Under the pieces are notes generated by a model. The model was not told the DNA's origin. It worked only from the letters and a program-made list of their open reading frames with translations, and made no database searches. Positions 23,416 through 31,906 of a DNA stretch of 64,000 bases are shown here, one piece after another. Source of the DNA: JADJYF01 sp965278995. Its GTDB lineage: Bacteria > Pseudomonadota > Gammaproteobacteria > Ga0077536. Position 1 is the first letter of the stretch; the number at the start of each line of letters is the position of its first letter. The stretch spans positions 2,728,001 to 2,792,000 of the forward strand of contig OZ257136.1 in the NCBI GenBank assembly GCA_965278995.1, given 5' to 3'. The position numbers and the translations under genes were made by a program.

Positions 23416-25809
23416 TCAATCAAATGCGATCGCAGCGACCTCGGCAAAGTCAGACACGAAATGAAATTTGATGCCATTGCGAATGTAAGCCGGTAATTCC
23501 GTGAACTCACCTTCTGTCGCTTCGGGCAAGATGATCTCGCGCAAGCCGGCACGGCGCGCCGCGATGATTTTCTCGCGGATGCCGCCAACGGCCAACACGC
23601 GGCCGGTCAACGTCAGTTCGCCGGTCATCGCCAGCGGGCGTTTCATGCGCTGTTTGCGCGCGAGCGAGAGCAGCGCCGTCGCCATTGTGACTCCGGCACT
23701 CGGCCCATCTTTCGGCGTCGCCCCTTCAGGTACGTGCAGGTGAACGAACGCCTGATCGAAGAAACTGGGATCGCCCGCAAAACGCTCGAGATGCGAAGCG
23801 ACGTAGCTGTAGGCGATTTCGGCCGATTCGCGCATGACGTCGCCGAGTTGCCCGGTGATTTTGAACCCTCTGTTCTTGGTGTGCACGAGCGTCGCTTCGA
23901 CATCGAGTGTGGCCCCGCCGAGCGCTGTCCACGCAAGTCCAGTAACAACGCCGATACCACGCTGCGGCACTTGCTTGCGAAACAGCGGCGCGCCCAGAAA
24001 ATCGTGCAGATTGGTCTTGCTCACGCTGACCAGTGACTTCGGTTCACGCAAGGTGCGAATGGCCGCTTTGCGGGCAATACGACCCAGCTGCTTTTCGAGA
24101 TTTCGCACACCGGCCTCACGTGCATAGTTCTCGACGATGGCGCGCATGGCTGGTGCGTTGATTTTCACTTGAGCACTGCTCAAACCCGCGCGGGCGCGCT
24201 GCTTCGGCCATAGAAAACGCGAACCGATGATGACTTTTTCCGCCGTCAGATACCCCGACAAGCGAATAATTTCCATACGATCGAGCAGCGGCCGCGGAAT
24301 CGAATCGAGCTGATTCGCCGTGCATACGAACAATACCTTGGACAAGTCGAAGCGCACATCGAGGTAGTGATCGAGAAAGCTGGCGTTCTGTTCCGGGTCG
24401 AGCACCTCGAGCAGAGCCGAGGCCGGATCGCCTTGGAACGAGGCGCCGATCTTATCGACTTCATCCAGCATGATGACCGGATTGGCGACGCCACTTTCCC
24501 GGATCGCTTGGATGAACTTGCCTGGCATGGCGCCGATGTAGGTTCGCCGATGCCCCTTGATCTCGGCTTCGTCGCGCATGCCACCCAGACTGAAACGATA
24601 GAACTTGCGACCGAGCGCAGTCGCAATCGATTGACCTATCGAGGTCTTGCCGACGCCCGGTGGGCCGACCAGCAGCAGTATCGAACCGGCAATTTCGCCT
24701 TTGAGCTTGCCGACGCCGAGAAACTCGATGATACGTTCCTTGACATCGTCGAGCCCGGCGTGGTCGTGGTCGAGCACGGCACGCGCCTGATCGAGATCGA
24801 TATGGTCGTGCGAATACTTGCCCCATGGCAGCATGGTCAGGTGATCGAGATAGTTGCGCGTCACGCCGTACTCGGGTGAACCGGGCTCGAGCACCGAGAA
24901 TTTCGACATCTCCTCGTCGATCCGGGTCTGCGCGTTCACCGGCACGACAAGATCGCGTAGCCGGTCGCGAAAGCGTTCCAGTTCGACCGTTTTGTCGTCT
25001 TTGGATATACCCAGTTCTTTCTGAATCTGCTTCAGCTGCTCACGCAGAAAGAACTCGCGCTGTTGCTCGGAGATACGCTGCTCGACCCGTTGTCGGATTT
25101 CAGTCTGTAGACCGGCAACTTCGAGTTCATGCTGGATAAGCAGCAATACTTTTTCCATCCGGCGAAGCAGCGGCACTGTCTCGAGAATATCCTGCAATTG
25201 ATCGCCGTCAGCACTCGTCATGGCCGCGGCGAAATCCGTCAGAGGCGAGGCTTCATCGGGCGTAAAACGCTCGAGAAAGCCTTTAAGGCTTTCCTTGTAC
25301 AGCGGGTTGAGCGGAAGCAGTTCCTTGATCTTGTTGATGATGGCAAGCGCGTAGGCGCGTACCTGCTTGGTGTCTTCCGGGCCAGGCCGCGGATATTCCG
25401 TCTGTACGATGAAGGGCCGCTCAGTGCGCACCCAATGCGCAATACGAAAGCGTTCGATGCCTTCAGCCAGAAACTGGATGCGGCCGCCTTCCCGCATCGC
25501 GTGGTGCACTCTGGCGACAGTGCCGAAAGCAGCAAAATCGTTCGTACCCGGTATTTCGTTCTCGGCAGGTTGCCGTGAATAGACGAGACCCACGAGCTTC
25601 TGTGGCGTATTGCCGACGCGCTCGACTGTCTCGTGCCAGAGGGCGTCGTCGATGACGATAGGCATGGTCTGGGCCGGAAAAAACGGCCGGGTGCGCAGCG
25701 GCAACAGCAGCAGCTTGTCCGGCAAGACGTCATTGACCCGAGCTGGCAGCGCATCTGAATGCAACTCGCCAGTCTCTGTAGCGGAATACTCAGCCTTCTG
25801 GTCGTTCAT
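23416..25809 (-). CDS. lon: ATP-dependent Lon protease
   Basis: 797-aa cytosolic AAA+ serine protease degrading misfolded and regulatory proteins. An N-terminal LON substrate domain (about 30-220, starting LLLPLRTRPFFPAQTMPI) is followed by the AAA+ module (Walker A LVGPPGVGKTSIG near 380, Walker B IMLDEVDKIG near 445). The C-terminal protease domain has the catalytic Ser in DGPSAGVTMATALLS and Lys in GIREKIIAARRAG. The length is normal for LonA. It converges with the LplT-like gene; about 110 bp separates it from the kinase gene upstream. Confidence 0.97.
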   Translation of the reverse strand: MNDQKAEYSATETGELHSDALPARVNDVLPDKLLLLPLRTRPFFPAQTMPIVIDDALWHETVERVGNTPQKLVGLVYSRQPAENEIPGTNDFAAFGTVARVHHAMREGGRIQFLAEGIERFRIAHWVRTERPFIVQTEYPRPGPEDTKQVRAYALAIINKIKELLPLNPLYKESLKGFLERFTPDEASPLTDFAAAMTSADGDQLQDILETVPLLRRMEKVLLLIQHELEVAGLQTEIRQRVEQRISEQQREFFLREQLKQIQKELGISKDDKTVELERFRDRLRDLVVPVNAQTRIDEEMSKFSVLEPGSPEYGVTRNYLDHLTMLPWGKYSHDHIDLDQARAVLDHDHAGLDDVKERIIEFLGVGKLKGEIAGSILLLVGPPGVGKTSIGQSIATALGRKFYRFSLGGMRDEAEIKGHRRTYIGAMPGKFIQAIRESGVANPVIMLDEVDKIGASFQGDPASALLEVLDPEQNASFLDHYLDVRFDLSKVLFVCTANQLDSIPRPLLDRMEIIRLSGYLTAEKVIIGSRFLWPKQRARAGLSSAQVKINAPAMRAIVENYAREAGVRNLEKQLGRIARKAAIRTLREPKSLVSVSKTNLHDFLGAPLFRKQVPQRGIGVVTGLAWTALGGATLDVEATLVHTKNRGFKITGQLGDVMRESAEIAYSYVASHLERFAGDPSFFDQAFVHLHVPEGATPKDGPSAGVTMATALLSLARKQRMKRPLAMTGELTLTGRVLAVGGIREKIIAARRAGLREIILPEATEGEFTELPAYIRNGIKFHFVSDFAEVAAIAFD

Positions 25810-25921
25810 ACTGCTGCCTGACGCTCGTGAATCGAATGCAGGCAGCGATTATCACGGCACCCGCGTTATGCAGGTGAGGGTCGGCATGGGCGATTTCAAG
25901 CGCCGCGCGTGGCAAATACGC

Positions 25922-27250
25922 TCAGGCAGTTGTCGTTGCGGCAAGTTCGTCCAGCGCGGCGACGAGATGGCGTGCGGTAGGCAGGCGGTCATTCGGCTGC
26001 TTCTGCAGCAGACTGTCGACCAGCGGCTGGAAGCGCGCAGCCGATTCCGGCAGGCGAGGCGTCGGCGCATGCACATGTTGATAAACCAGCGCCGACGGGC
26101 TCTCGGCTCGAAACGGTTTACGCCGCGCCAGCATCTCGAACAACATGATGCCTGCGCTGTACAGATCAGTGCGGGGGTCCACCGGCAGGCCCATGGCCTG
26201 CTCCGGGCTCAGGTAATTCGGTGTACCGAGAACGCTGCCCAGATTGGTCAGATCGCTGGCCTGATTGAGTTGCCGCGAGATGCCGAAATCGGCCAGCGCG
26301 AGGCTGTCATCAGCGCGGAACATGATATTCCCGGGTTTCAAATCGCGGTGCACGATACCGCCACTGTGAATGGCCTCGAGCCCGAGCGCGATATGGCGCA
26401 TATAGTTCACGGTATCGGACCGCGAGACGCCGCGCTCGATGCGCTGTTTCAAATCTCCGCGCGTGAAGAACTCCATCGCGATGTAGCCATAGGTCTGTGT
26501 CAATCCGTAGTCGTAGAAGCGCACCACATAAGGACTGTTCAGCGTCGAGACGATTTCGGCTTCGCGAATAAAGCGAAGGACGATTTGATTGTCCTGCAGG
26601 CTCGAAGCGTCGATGATCTTGAGGACCAGCGTGGTTCCATCGGTGGTTTTTTCGGCGAGGTAGACGCGTGAGCTCGAACCTTGCCCGATCAAGCGCACGT
26701 AACGGTAACCGATGGTGGTATCCGACGGATGCGTCTCAGACGCCGCCTGGGCTAACCGGCCCAGCACCCGCAGATGCGGCTCTGGGCGCGACTCGCGCAA
26801 AGTCGTTTCGAAGTCGCACTTGGCGCGCGCTTCGGCCACTGCATCGAGTACCAGCGTGGATAGCCGCTCGGTCGTGATGTCCTGCTGGCGGATATATTCC
26901 TGGGCGCCGAGTTTGATGGCGCGTGCGGCAAGGTACTCGTTGCCGTTGGCGGCCATCAGGATGGCCGGCGGGAAACACGGCGCACGACAAAAATCGGCCA
27001 GCCAGTCCAGCCCGCTGACTGAATTGCCGAGGTCATCGTCGATCAACAAAGCGTCATAGAGCGACCAGTCGAAATCGCGCCCCGGTTTGCCCTGCTGATC
27101 GGCGTCGTATTCGGTCACCTCAACATTCGGTAGCGACTCCGCCAGCAGCCGGCGCAACATGTCCAGGCGCTCGCGCGAGTCGTCGATAACAATGACACGC
27201 AGGCTGTCCGCCTGGTGCGGCCGCGTCGGCGGTGCGCAAGGCAGATTCAT
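25922..27250 (-). CDS. Receiver domain-Ser/Thr protein kinase fusion
   Basis: 442 aa. An N-terminal CheY-like receiver (about 15-140) has VIVIDDS (Asp23/24) and LLIDDDLG with Asp71 as likely phosphoacceptor; the canonical Lys near the end of the fold is not obvious (EYIRQQD). A Hanks-type kinase spans about 183-440: GQGSSSRVYLAEK P-loop, LVLKII with Lys211, HRDLKPGN with Asp303, DFGISR with Asp321, and GTPNYLSPEQ as activation/P+1 loop. There is no membrane segment, so it is cytosolic. It lies downstream of the sulfite reductase and DUF934 genes on the same strand (68-nt gap). The phosphorylation targets are unknown. Confidence 0.93.
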   Translation of the reverse strand: MNLPCAPPTRPHQADSLRVIVIDDSRERLDMLRRLLAESLPNVEVTEYDADQQGKPGRDFDWSLYDALLIDDDLGNSVSGLDWLADFCRAPCFPPAILMAANGNEYLAARAIKLGAQEYIRQQDITTERLSTLVLDAVAEARAKCDFETTLRESRPEPHLRVLGRLAQAASETHPSDTTIGYRYVRLIGQGSSSRVYLAEKTTDGTTLVLKIIDASSLQDNQIVLRFIREAEIVSTLNSPYVVRFYDYGLTQTYGYIAMEFFTRGDLKQRIERGVSRSDTVNYMRHIALGLEAIHSGGIVHRDLKPGNIMFRADDSLALADFGISRQLNQASDLTNLGSVLGTPNYLSPEQAMGLPVDPRTDLYSAGIMLFEMLARRKPFRAESPSALVYQHVHAPTPRLPESAARFQPLVDSLLQKQPNDRLPTARHLVAALDELAATTTA

Positions 27251-27318
27251 GTCGGGTTGGCGGCAAAATGACGGTTCATCAAGCCGTTGTCGGCAGCACC
27301 TGCCTCAGGCTTGAATTT

Positions 27319-27810
27319 TCAGCCGGCAGGTAGACGCCGGCGCAGGTCTCTGACGGTCTGAGTTTCGTCGGCTGCTGGTTGATAGACGAGGCTGACGGCG
27401 GCCAGGCTTTCCGCATAACCACTGGCCGCTTCCGGCGTCGTCAGCGCAAATGAGGTGAACCCGCAGCGCACGAGAAACGCCAACTGGTCGCGCCCGAAAG
27501 CACCCATTGCCCGCAAATCGCCGCCATAGCCGCGTCGACGCAGCAATCGTGCCTGGCTGAAGCCGCGCCCATCCACGGCGCTGTCGAAAGTAATCGCGAC
27601 CAGCGGATGGCGCGCCGGACTGAGCGCCGGAATATCGATGTCGTCATCGGCCCGGATAACGATGCCGGCGCCACGGACCCGCCGCTGATCATTGGCTTCG
27701 GCAAGCCAGCGCTTGAGCGAAACCAGCGGGTAATCGATCACTACCGGGACATCATCAGCAACGACAGACCAATTGTCGGAGCTGACCGCGTGATGTTTCC
27801 AGATCAACAT
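27319..27810 (-). CDS. DUF934 family protein
   Basis: 163-aa protein of the DUF934 family, usually found beside a CysI-type reductase as here (11-nt gap, same strand). Visible conserved stretches are VVIDYPLVSLKRWL, HPLVAITFDSAVDGRGFSQARLLRRRGY, LRAMGAFGRDQLAFLVRCGF, and a C-terminal tail with TVRDLRRR. No enzymatic motif is known. Context suggests a role in assembly or function of the assimilatory sulfite reductase. Confidence 0.9.
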   Translation of the reverse strand: MLIWKHHAVSSDNWSVVADDVPVVIDYPLVSLKRWLAEANDQRRVRGAGIVIRADDDIDIPALSPARHPLVAITFDSAVDGRGFSQARLLRRRGYGGDLRAMGAFGRDQLAFLVRCGFTSFALTTPEAASGYAESLAAVSLVYQPAADETQTVRDLRRRLPAG

Positions 27811-27821
27811 GACGGCGGACC

Positions 27822-29477
27822 TCAGGCTGTCGCGTAAACGCGATCTTTGAACGGTGCAACGCCGATACGATGGACGGTGTCGACAAACGGTTCGTTCTCG
27901 TCGCGGCGCTCGAAGTAGACTTCGAGCAGCGCCTCGATGGTCTCGACCACGCCCTCGCTGGCAACGCCAGGCCCGAGCCGCTCGCCGATGCGGGCGCCGT
28001 CACCGGCTACACCGCCTATCGTGATCTGATAGAACTCCTCGCCGCCTTTATCAACGCCGAGTATGCCGATATGGCCGACATGATGATGGCCGCAGGCATT
28101 CATGCAGCCTGACATCTTCAATTCCAATGGGCCGATGTCGTGCAGGTAATCGAGATCGTCGAATCGAGCCTGGATGGCCGCCGCAATCGGGATCGAGCGC
28201 GCATTGGCCAACGAGCAGAAATCTCCGCCCGGGCAGCAGATGACGTCGGTCAGCAGTCCGATGTTCGGAGTGGCCAGTCGGGCGCCCTCGAGTTCACGCC
28301 ACACGCTGTAGAGATCGCGCTGACGCACATCAGCCAGCACCAGATTCTGTTCATGAGTGACGCGACACTCGCCGAAGCTGTAGCGGTCGGCAAGCTCGGC
28401 CACCAGAGCCATCTGCGCCGCCGTGGCATCGCCAGGTGCGCTGGCCGCATGCTTTAACGAGACAAAGACAGCGCAGTAACCCGGCACACGATGCGCGTGC
28501 GTATTACGCGCACACCAGCGTGCGAACGCGGGCTCGACCGCGCTTAGCGTATCGGTCATCCCATTTTCAGACGGCAGCACCTCGTAGGCAGCCGGAGTGA
28601 AATGCGCACGGATACGGTCGATTTCGGCGCGATCGAGTTTCAGCACGGAGTCGCGAATCTCCGACCATTCCGTTTCGACCAGGCGCGAGAACTCCGCAAT
28701 GCCGAGCGCCGCAACGAGAATCTTGATGCGCGCCTTGTACTTGTTGTCACGGCGGCCGTAGCGGTTGTAGACGCGAAGAATTGCCTCGGTATACGACAAC
28801 ACGTCTTCAACATCCAAAAACTCGCGCAGCAGCTCGGCGACTTTCGGCGTGCGCCCTTGACCGCCGCCGACCAGCACGCGGAAGGCGATATCGCCAGCGG
28901 GATTGCGCACCAGCCGCAGACCAATGTCATGAAACGCCGTTGCCGCGCGATCGCGCTCAGCGCCGCTCACGGCAATCTTGAATTTGCGCGGCAGATAGGC
29001 GAACTCCGGATGCAGAGTCGACCATTGTCGGAGAATCTCGCAATACGGGCGCGGATCGTCGATCTCGTCCGGGGCAATGCCAGCCAAAGGGTCGCTGGTT
29101 ACATTGCGCACGCAATTGCCGCTGGTCTGGATGGCGTGCATCTGTACGCTGGCGAGGTCGGCGAGGATGTCCGGCACGGTTTCGAGCTTCGGCCAGTTGT
29201 ACTGGATGTTCTGCCGCGTCGTGAAATGCCCGTAACCGCGGTCATAGGTCTCGGCAATATGCCCGAGCATGCGTAATTGGCGTGACGAGAGCAGGCCATA
29301 CGGAATAGCGACACGCAGCATCGGCGCATGCCGCTGAATGTATAAGCCATTCATCAGGCGCAAGGGCCGAAACGCGTCCTCGCTCAGTTCGCCAGCGAGA
29401 AATCGCGCCGTCTGATCGCGGAACTGCGCGACCCGATCGTCGACGACCCGCTGATCGAACTCGTCATACTGATACAT
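27822..29477 (-). CDS. cysI: Siroheme sulfite/nitrite reductase hemoprotein (CysI-like)
   Basis: 551-aa ferredoxin/flavoprotein-dependent reductase adding six electrons to sulfite (or nitrite). The two-fold repeat of the family is present: HFTTRQNIQYNW and SGNCVRNVTSDP in the first half. The 4Fe-4S/siroheme ligands CCPGGDFC (about residue 417) and GCMNACGHHH (about 460) lie in the second. Association with DUF934 favours assimilatory sulfite reductase; nitrite reduction remains possible. The start MYQYDEFDQRVV at 29477 replaces a longer open frame that extends into a non-coding AT-rich leader. The gene heads a run with DUF934 and the receiver-kinase. Confidence 0.92.
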   Translation of the reverse strand: MYQYDEFDQRVVDDRVAQFRDQTARFLAGELSEDAFRPLRLMNGLYIQRHAPMLRVAIPYGLLSSRQLRMLGHIAETYDRGYGHFTTRQNIQYNWPKLETVPDILADLASVQMHAIQTSGNCVRNVTSDPLAGIAPDEIDDPRPYCEILRQWSTLHPEFAYLPRKFKIAVSGAERDRAATAFHDIGLRLVRNPAGDIAFRVLVGGGQGRTPKVAELLREFLDVEDVLSYTEAILRVYNRYGRRDNKYKARIKILVAALGIAEFSRLVETEWSEIRDSVLKLDRAEIDRIRAHFTPAAYEVLPSENGMTDTLSAVEPAFARWCARNTHAHRVPGYCAVFVSLKHAASAPGDATAAQMALVAELADRYSFGECRVTHEQNLVLADVRQRDLYSVWRELEGARLATPNIGLLTDVICCPGGDFCSLANARSIPIAAAIQARFDDLDYLHDIGPLELKMSGCMNACGHHHVGHIGILGVDKGGEEFYQITIGGVAGDGARIGERLGPGVASEGVVETIEALLEVYFERRDENEPFVDTVHRIGVAPFKDRVYATA

Positions 29478-29613
29478 GCTCGGTCTCCACGCCGCACGGT
29501 CAACCGCCATGGGCCAGGGCCGGCACCTTAGCAACGCTCGTATATGCAATAAAGGAATATTTAATTCTTTCCATATGCTTTGGAAAGAAAGCACGCCGGA
29601 AGGTGAACGCACC

Positions 29614-29641
29614 AAAAAAGGAGGGCTGCCGAAGCAGCCCC
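29614..29641 (-). terminator. Intrinsic terminator with UUCG loop
   Basis: On the minus strand, GGGGCTGC-TTCG-GCAGCCC is followed by TCCTTTTTT, a textbook rho-independent terminator with a stable UUCG tetraloop. It lies 47 bp beyond the stop of the 68-aa gene at 29688 and upstream of the cysI start region, so it insulates the small gene as a monocistronic unit. Confidence 0.85.
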
Positions 29642-29651
29642 AAGACGCTGG

Positions 29652-29670
29652 TGACAGGGAAACCCTGTCA
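29652..29670. repeat. Second short hairpin in the 3' region of the 68-aa gene
   Basis: A perfect 8-bp stem TGACAGGG-AAA-CCCTGTCA sits between the stop codon of the 68-aa gene and the intrinsic terminator. It has no T-tract. It may stabilise the short transcript or be a protein-binding palindrome. Confidence 0.5.
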
Positions 29671-29687
29671 ACTCACCCACGGAGGTA

Positions 29688-29894
29688 TCAGAAAACGTGT
29701 TTTGCGAGCAGCTGCCGCCCCGCCCGAGTCACGAAGCCGTCCTCGCTGACGAAACCGCCTTCAATGGCAACTTTCAGGATGGCGCTGGTCGGCGCGTGGC
29801 GCGGCATATAAACGCCACCGTCGCCATAGCGACAGGCCAGCAGGCGCGCGATGGCCTGTTCTTGTTCGGGGTGCGAAAGCAGCTGTGCGTCCAT
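29688..29894 (-). CDS. Conserved-looking 68-aa small protein
   Basis: 68 residues beginning MDAQLLSHPEQEQAIARLLA. The C-terminal half (TSAILKVAIEGGFVSEDGF, then VTRAGRQLLAKH) reads like a small winged-helix module: a helix, a turn containing GFVSEDGFVT as a wing, and a basic helix. It lacks a recognised family. Support for a real gene is an AT-rich promoter region with an inverted repeat just upstream and a dedicated intrinsic terminator downstream. A role in DNA binding or autoregulation is inference from shape only. Confidence 0.6.
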   Translation of the reverse strand: MDAQLLSHPEQEQAIARLLACRYGDGGVYMPRHAPTSAILKVAIEGGFVSEDGFVTRAGRQLLAKHVF

Positions 29895-29937
29895 CTCGTC
29901 CGGCCTCGGTGCTCGCCGGGTCGTGGCGGGCTATCTG

Positions 29938-29967
29938 TCTAACTATTAGATGGATAGATTAGTTAGA
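29938..29967. promoter_or_regulatory. AT-rich promoter region with 8-bp inverted repeat
   Basis: TCTAACTA-N14-TAGTTAGA is perfect and lies 44 bp upstream of the 68-aa gene. It opens a strikingly AT-rich stretch (about 29938-30035) in GC-rich surroundings. The region separates the 68-aa gene from the end of zapE on the same strand, so it should hold the small gene's promoter. The repeat is a candidate operator. Confidence 0.5.
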
Positions 29968-30024
29968 TAATCATAAATGTCAAGATATATCTATAAGATC
30001 ATATTTTATATAAGTATATCTGAC

Positions 30025-31152
30025 TCAGTTGCTGATATGTGGGCGCGCCAGGTAATCGTGCGAGCGCATCTCGCGGAGCCGGCTCGCCGTGCGCAGGAAT
30101 GGTTTACGCAGACGCGTGCCGACATACAGGGCCTCCGGTTCAGCCGCTGCCGACATCACGAGATTGACATTGCGGTCATAGAGTTCGTCGATCAGATTGA
30201 TGAAGCGGCGCGCCGCGTCGCTGTCATCGAGGCCGAATATCGGCACATCGGCCAGCAGCAATGTATGGTGGCAGCGCGCAATCTCGATGTAATCGATGGC
30301 CGAGCGCGGTCCGCCGCACAGCACTGCGAAGTCGAACCAGGCCACGCCGTCGGCGTGCCGCACGGTCGGTATTGGCCGCCCTTCCACGATGAGCGCGGCG
30401 TTGCTGGCAGGCGTACCGCCGGTTACTGCGCGGAAACTTCGCTCAAGCGCATCGTATTCCGCACCCGCTACGCAGCAATAAAATACCGGCGCTTGCTCCA
30501 GCGCTCGCAGGCGATAATCGACCTCGCCGGCGAGTTCGCAGACTTCGAGGTCGCGTTGCATCAGGGCAATCGCCGGCAGAAACCGCTCGCGTTGCAGCCC
30601 ACCGCTATAGAGTTCGTCGGGCGCTTCGTTCGAGGTCGCAATCAAGGTGACGCCATCGGCGAGCAGCGCCTCCAGCAGATTCGCCAACAACATGGCGTCG
30701 GTGATGTCGGCGACATGGAACTCATCCAGGCACAGCACGCGATGTTCGCCTGCCCATTGATGGGCAACGGTCTGCAGCGGATCGGCGACCTGCCGCAGAC
30801 CTTTCAAAGCGTCGTGCGTACGACGCATGAAACTGTGGAAATGCACGCGTGATTTCTGCGGGAATGCCAGCGTCTCGAAAAAGGTATCGACGAGATAAGT
30901 CTTACCGCGCCCGACCGGTCCCCACAGATACAAGCCGCGCACGGGTGTCCAGACCAGCTGGCGCTGGCCTCGTAGACGCTCGAACAGGGTCTGCGCCGGT
31001 TGTGGCGGCCCGTCATGCAGGGCCAGAAATATGCGTTCAAGTTCGTCCACGACCCTCGCCTGTGCCGGGTCGTGGGTAATCAATCCCCGAGCGAGGTCGG
31101 CGGCATAGCGGGCTCGCGGTGTGATGAGGGCGGTAGTATTTGGTGAATTCAT
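30025..31152 (-). CDS. zapE: Cell division ATPase ZapE (AFG1-like)
   Basis: 375-aa AFG1-family P-loop ATPase, the usual ZapE length; ZapE acts on the Z-ring during division. Walker A is GPVGRGKT (78-85), Walker B is LCLDEFHV (about 143-150), and sensor-like ATSNEAPDELYSGG follows. The C-terminal R-x-L-x3 features (FINLIDELYDRNVNLVMSA) are typical. A location near rplM-rpsI and degQ recalls the E. coli zapE neighbourhood, although several genes intervene here. Confidence 0.95.
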   Translation of the reverse strand: MNSPNTTALITPRARYAADLARGLITHDPAQARVVDELERIFLALHDGPPQPAQTLFERLRGQRQLVWTPVRGLYLWGPVGRGKTYLVDTFFETLAFPQKSRVHFHSFMRRTHDALKGLRQVADPLQTVAHQWAGEHRVLCLDEFHVADITDAMLLANLLEALLADGVTLIATSNEAPDELYSGGLQRERFLPAIALMQRDLEVCELAGEVDYRLRALEQAPVFYCCVAGAEYDALERSFRAVTGGTPASNAALIVEGRPIPTVRHADGVAWFDFAVLCGGPRSAIDYIEIARCHHTLLLADVPIFGLDDSDAARRFINLIDELYDRNVNLVMSAAAEPEALYVGTRLRKPFLRTASRLREMRSHDYLARPHISN

Positions 31153-31342
31153 GCGGGCTCGTTGCTGTCTGACGGCGCTACATGCGATCAGCCGCAGACA
31201 ACCCGGTCGGGTCGACCGCTGACGTGCAGCGTACGCAGGTGGTCATTGTAATGTGGTTCGCAGCGAGCGGGATGGGCGGCGCGTCCGGCAAATCTGCCGC
31301 ATCAGCGTGCATAATGTCGGTGTAGATGTCGCGGAATCAGGC

Positions 31343-31861
31343 GTGGCCCAACTCGATCAGATCCAGATTAGTTTCGTGCCGGATGAGGATCGGCTGTTGC
31401 TGCGTCTATCGACGCAGGAACAGGAGGAATTCCGTCTGTGGCTTACGCGCCGGTTGGTCAGGGCGCTGCGCCCCGCGCTGGATCAGACGCTTGCCGCGCA
31501 GCCCCGCATCCAGACGCAAGCGACCGTACAGGCGCGCCAGGAGCTGCTTAAGTTCGAACACGAACGCGTCGTGCAGTCGGCCGATTTCAAAACGCCTTAT
31601 CGCGCCGAAGAAAAACGGCTGCCGCTGGGCCAGCAACCGCTGGTCGTCACGCAGATCAAAATCCAGCGGCGGCCGGATGGCGGCGTCGCGCTGTCGCTTG
31701 CGCCAACCAATGGTCAGGGGCTGGATCTGGCGCTGACACCACCGCTGCTGCATTCCTTCGTTGCGCTGCTCGAACATGCGCTGGCGAAAGCCGACTGGGC
31801 GCTGGAGCAGACCATTGTCGCGGCGGCGGCGCCGGAGGGTGGATCACTGTCGGTCAACTGA
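31343..31861 (+). CDS. Conserved hypothetical protein
   Basis: 172 aa from the GTG at 31343 (product MAQLDQIQISFVPDEDRLLL). The core, RLSTQEQEEFRLWLTRRLVRAL, is a beta-strand/helix unit that I recall from uncharacterised proteobacterial proteins. A middle helix rich in Gln/Glu and a C-terminal strand-helix region (LLHSFVALLEHALAKADW) follow. There is no signal peptide and no catalytic motif. An upstream in-frame start at 31253 would add 30 poorly compositional residues. It converges on the radical SAM gene and is divergent from zapE. Confidence 0.7.
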   Translation: MAQLDQIQISFVPDEDRLLLRLSTQEQEEFRLWLTRRLVRALRPALDQTLAAQPRIQTQATVQARQELLKFEHERVVQSADFKTPYRAEEKRLPLGQQPLVVTQIKIQRRPDGGVALSLAPTNGQGLDLALTPPLLHSFVALLEHALAKADWALEQTIVAAAAPEGGSLSVN

Positions 31862-31906
31862 AGCCCACCGGGTGAGGAACGACAGCCGTTCAACTACCGG
31901 TGATCG

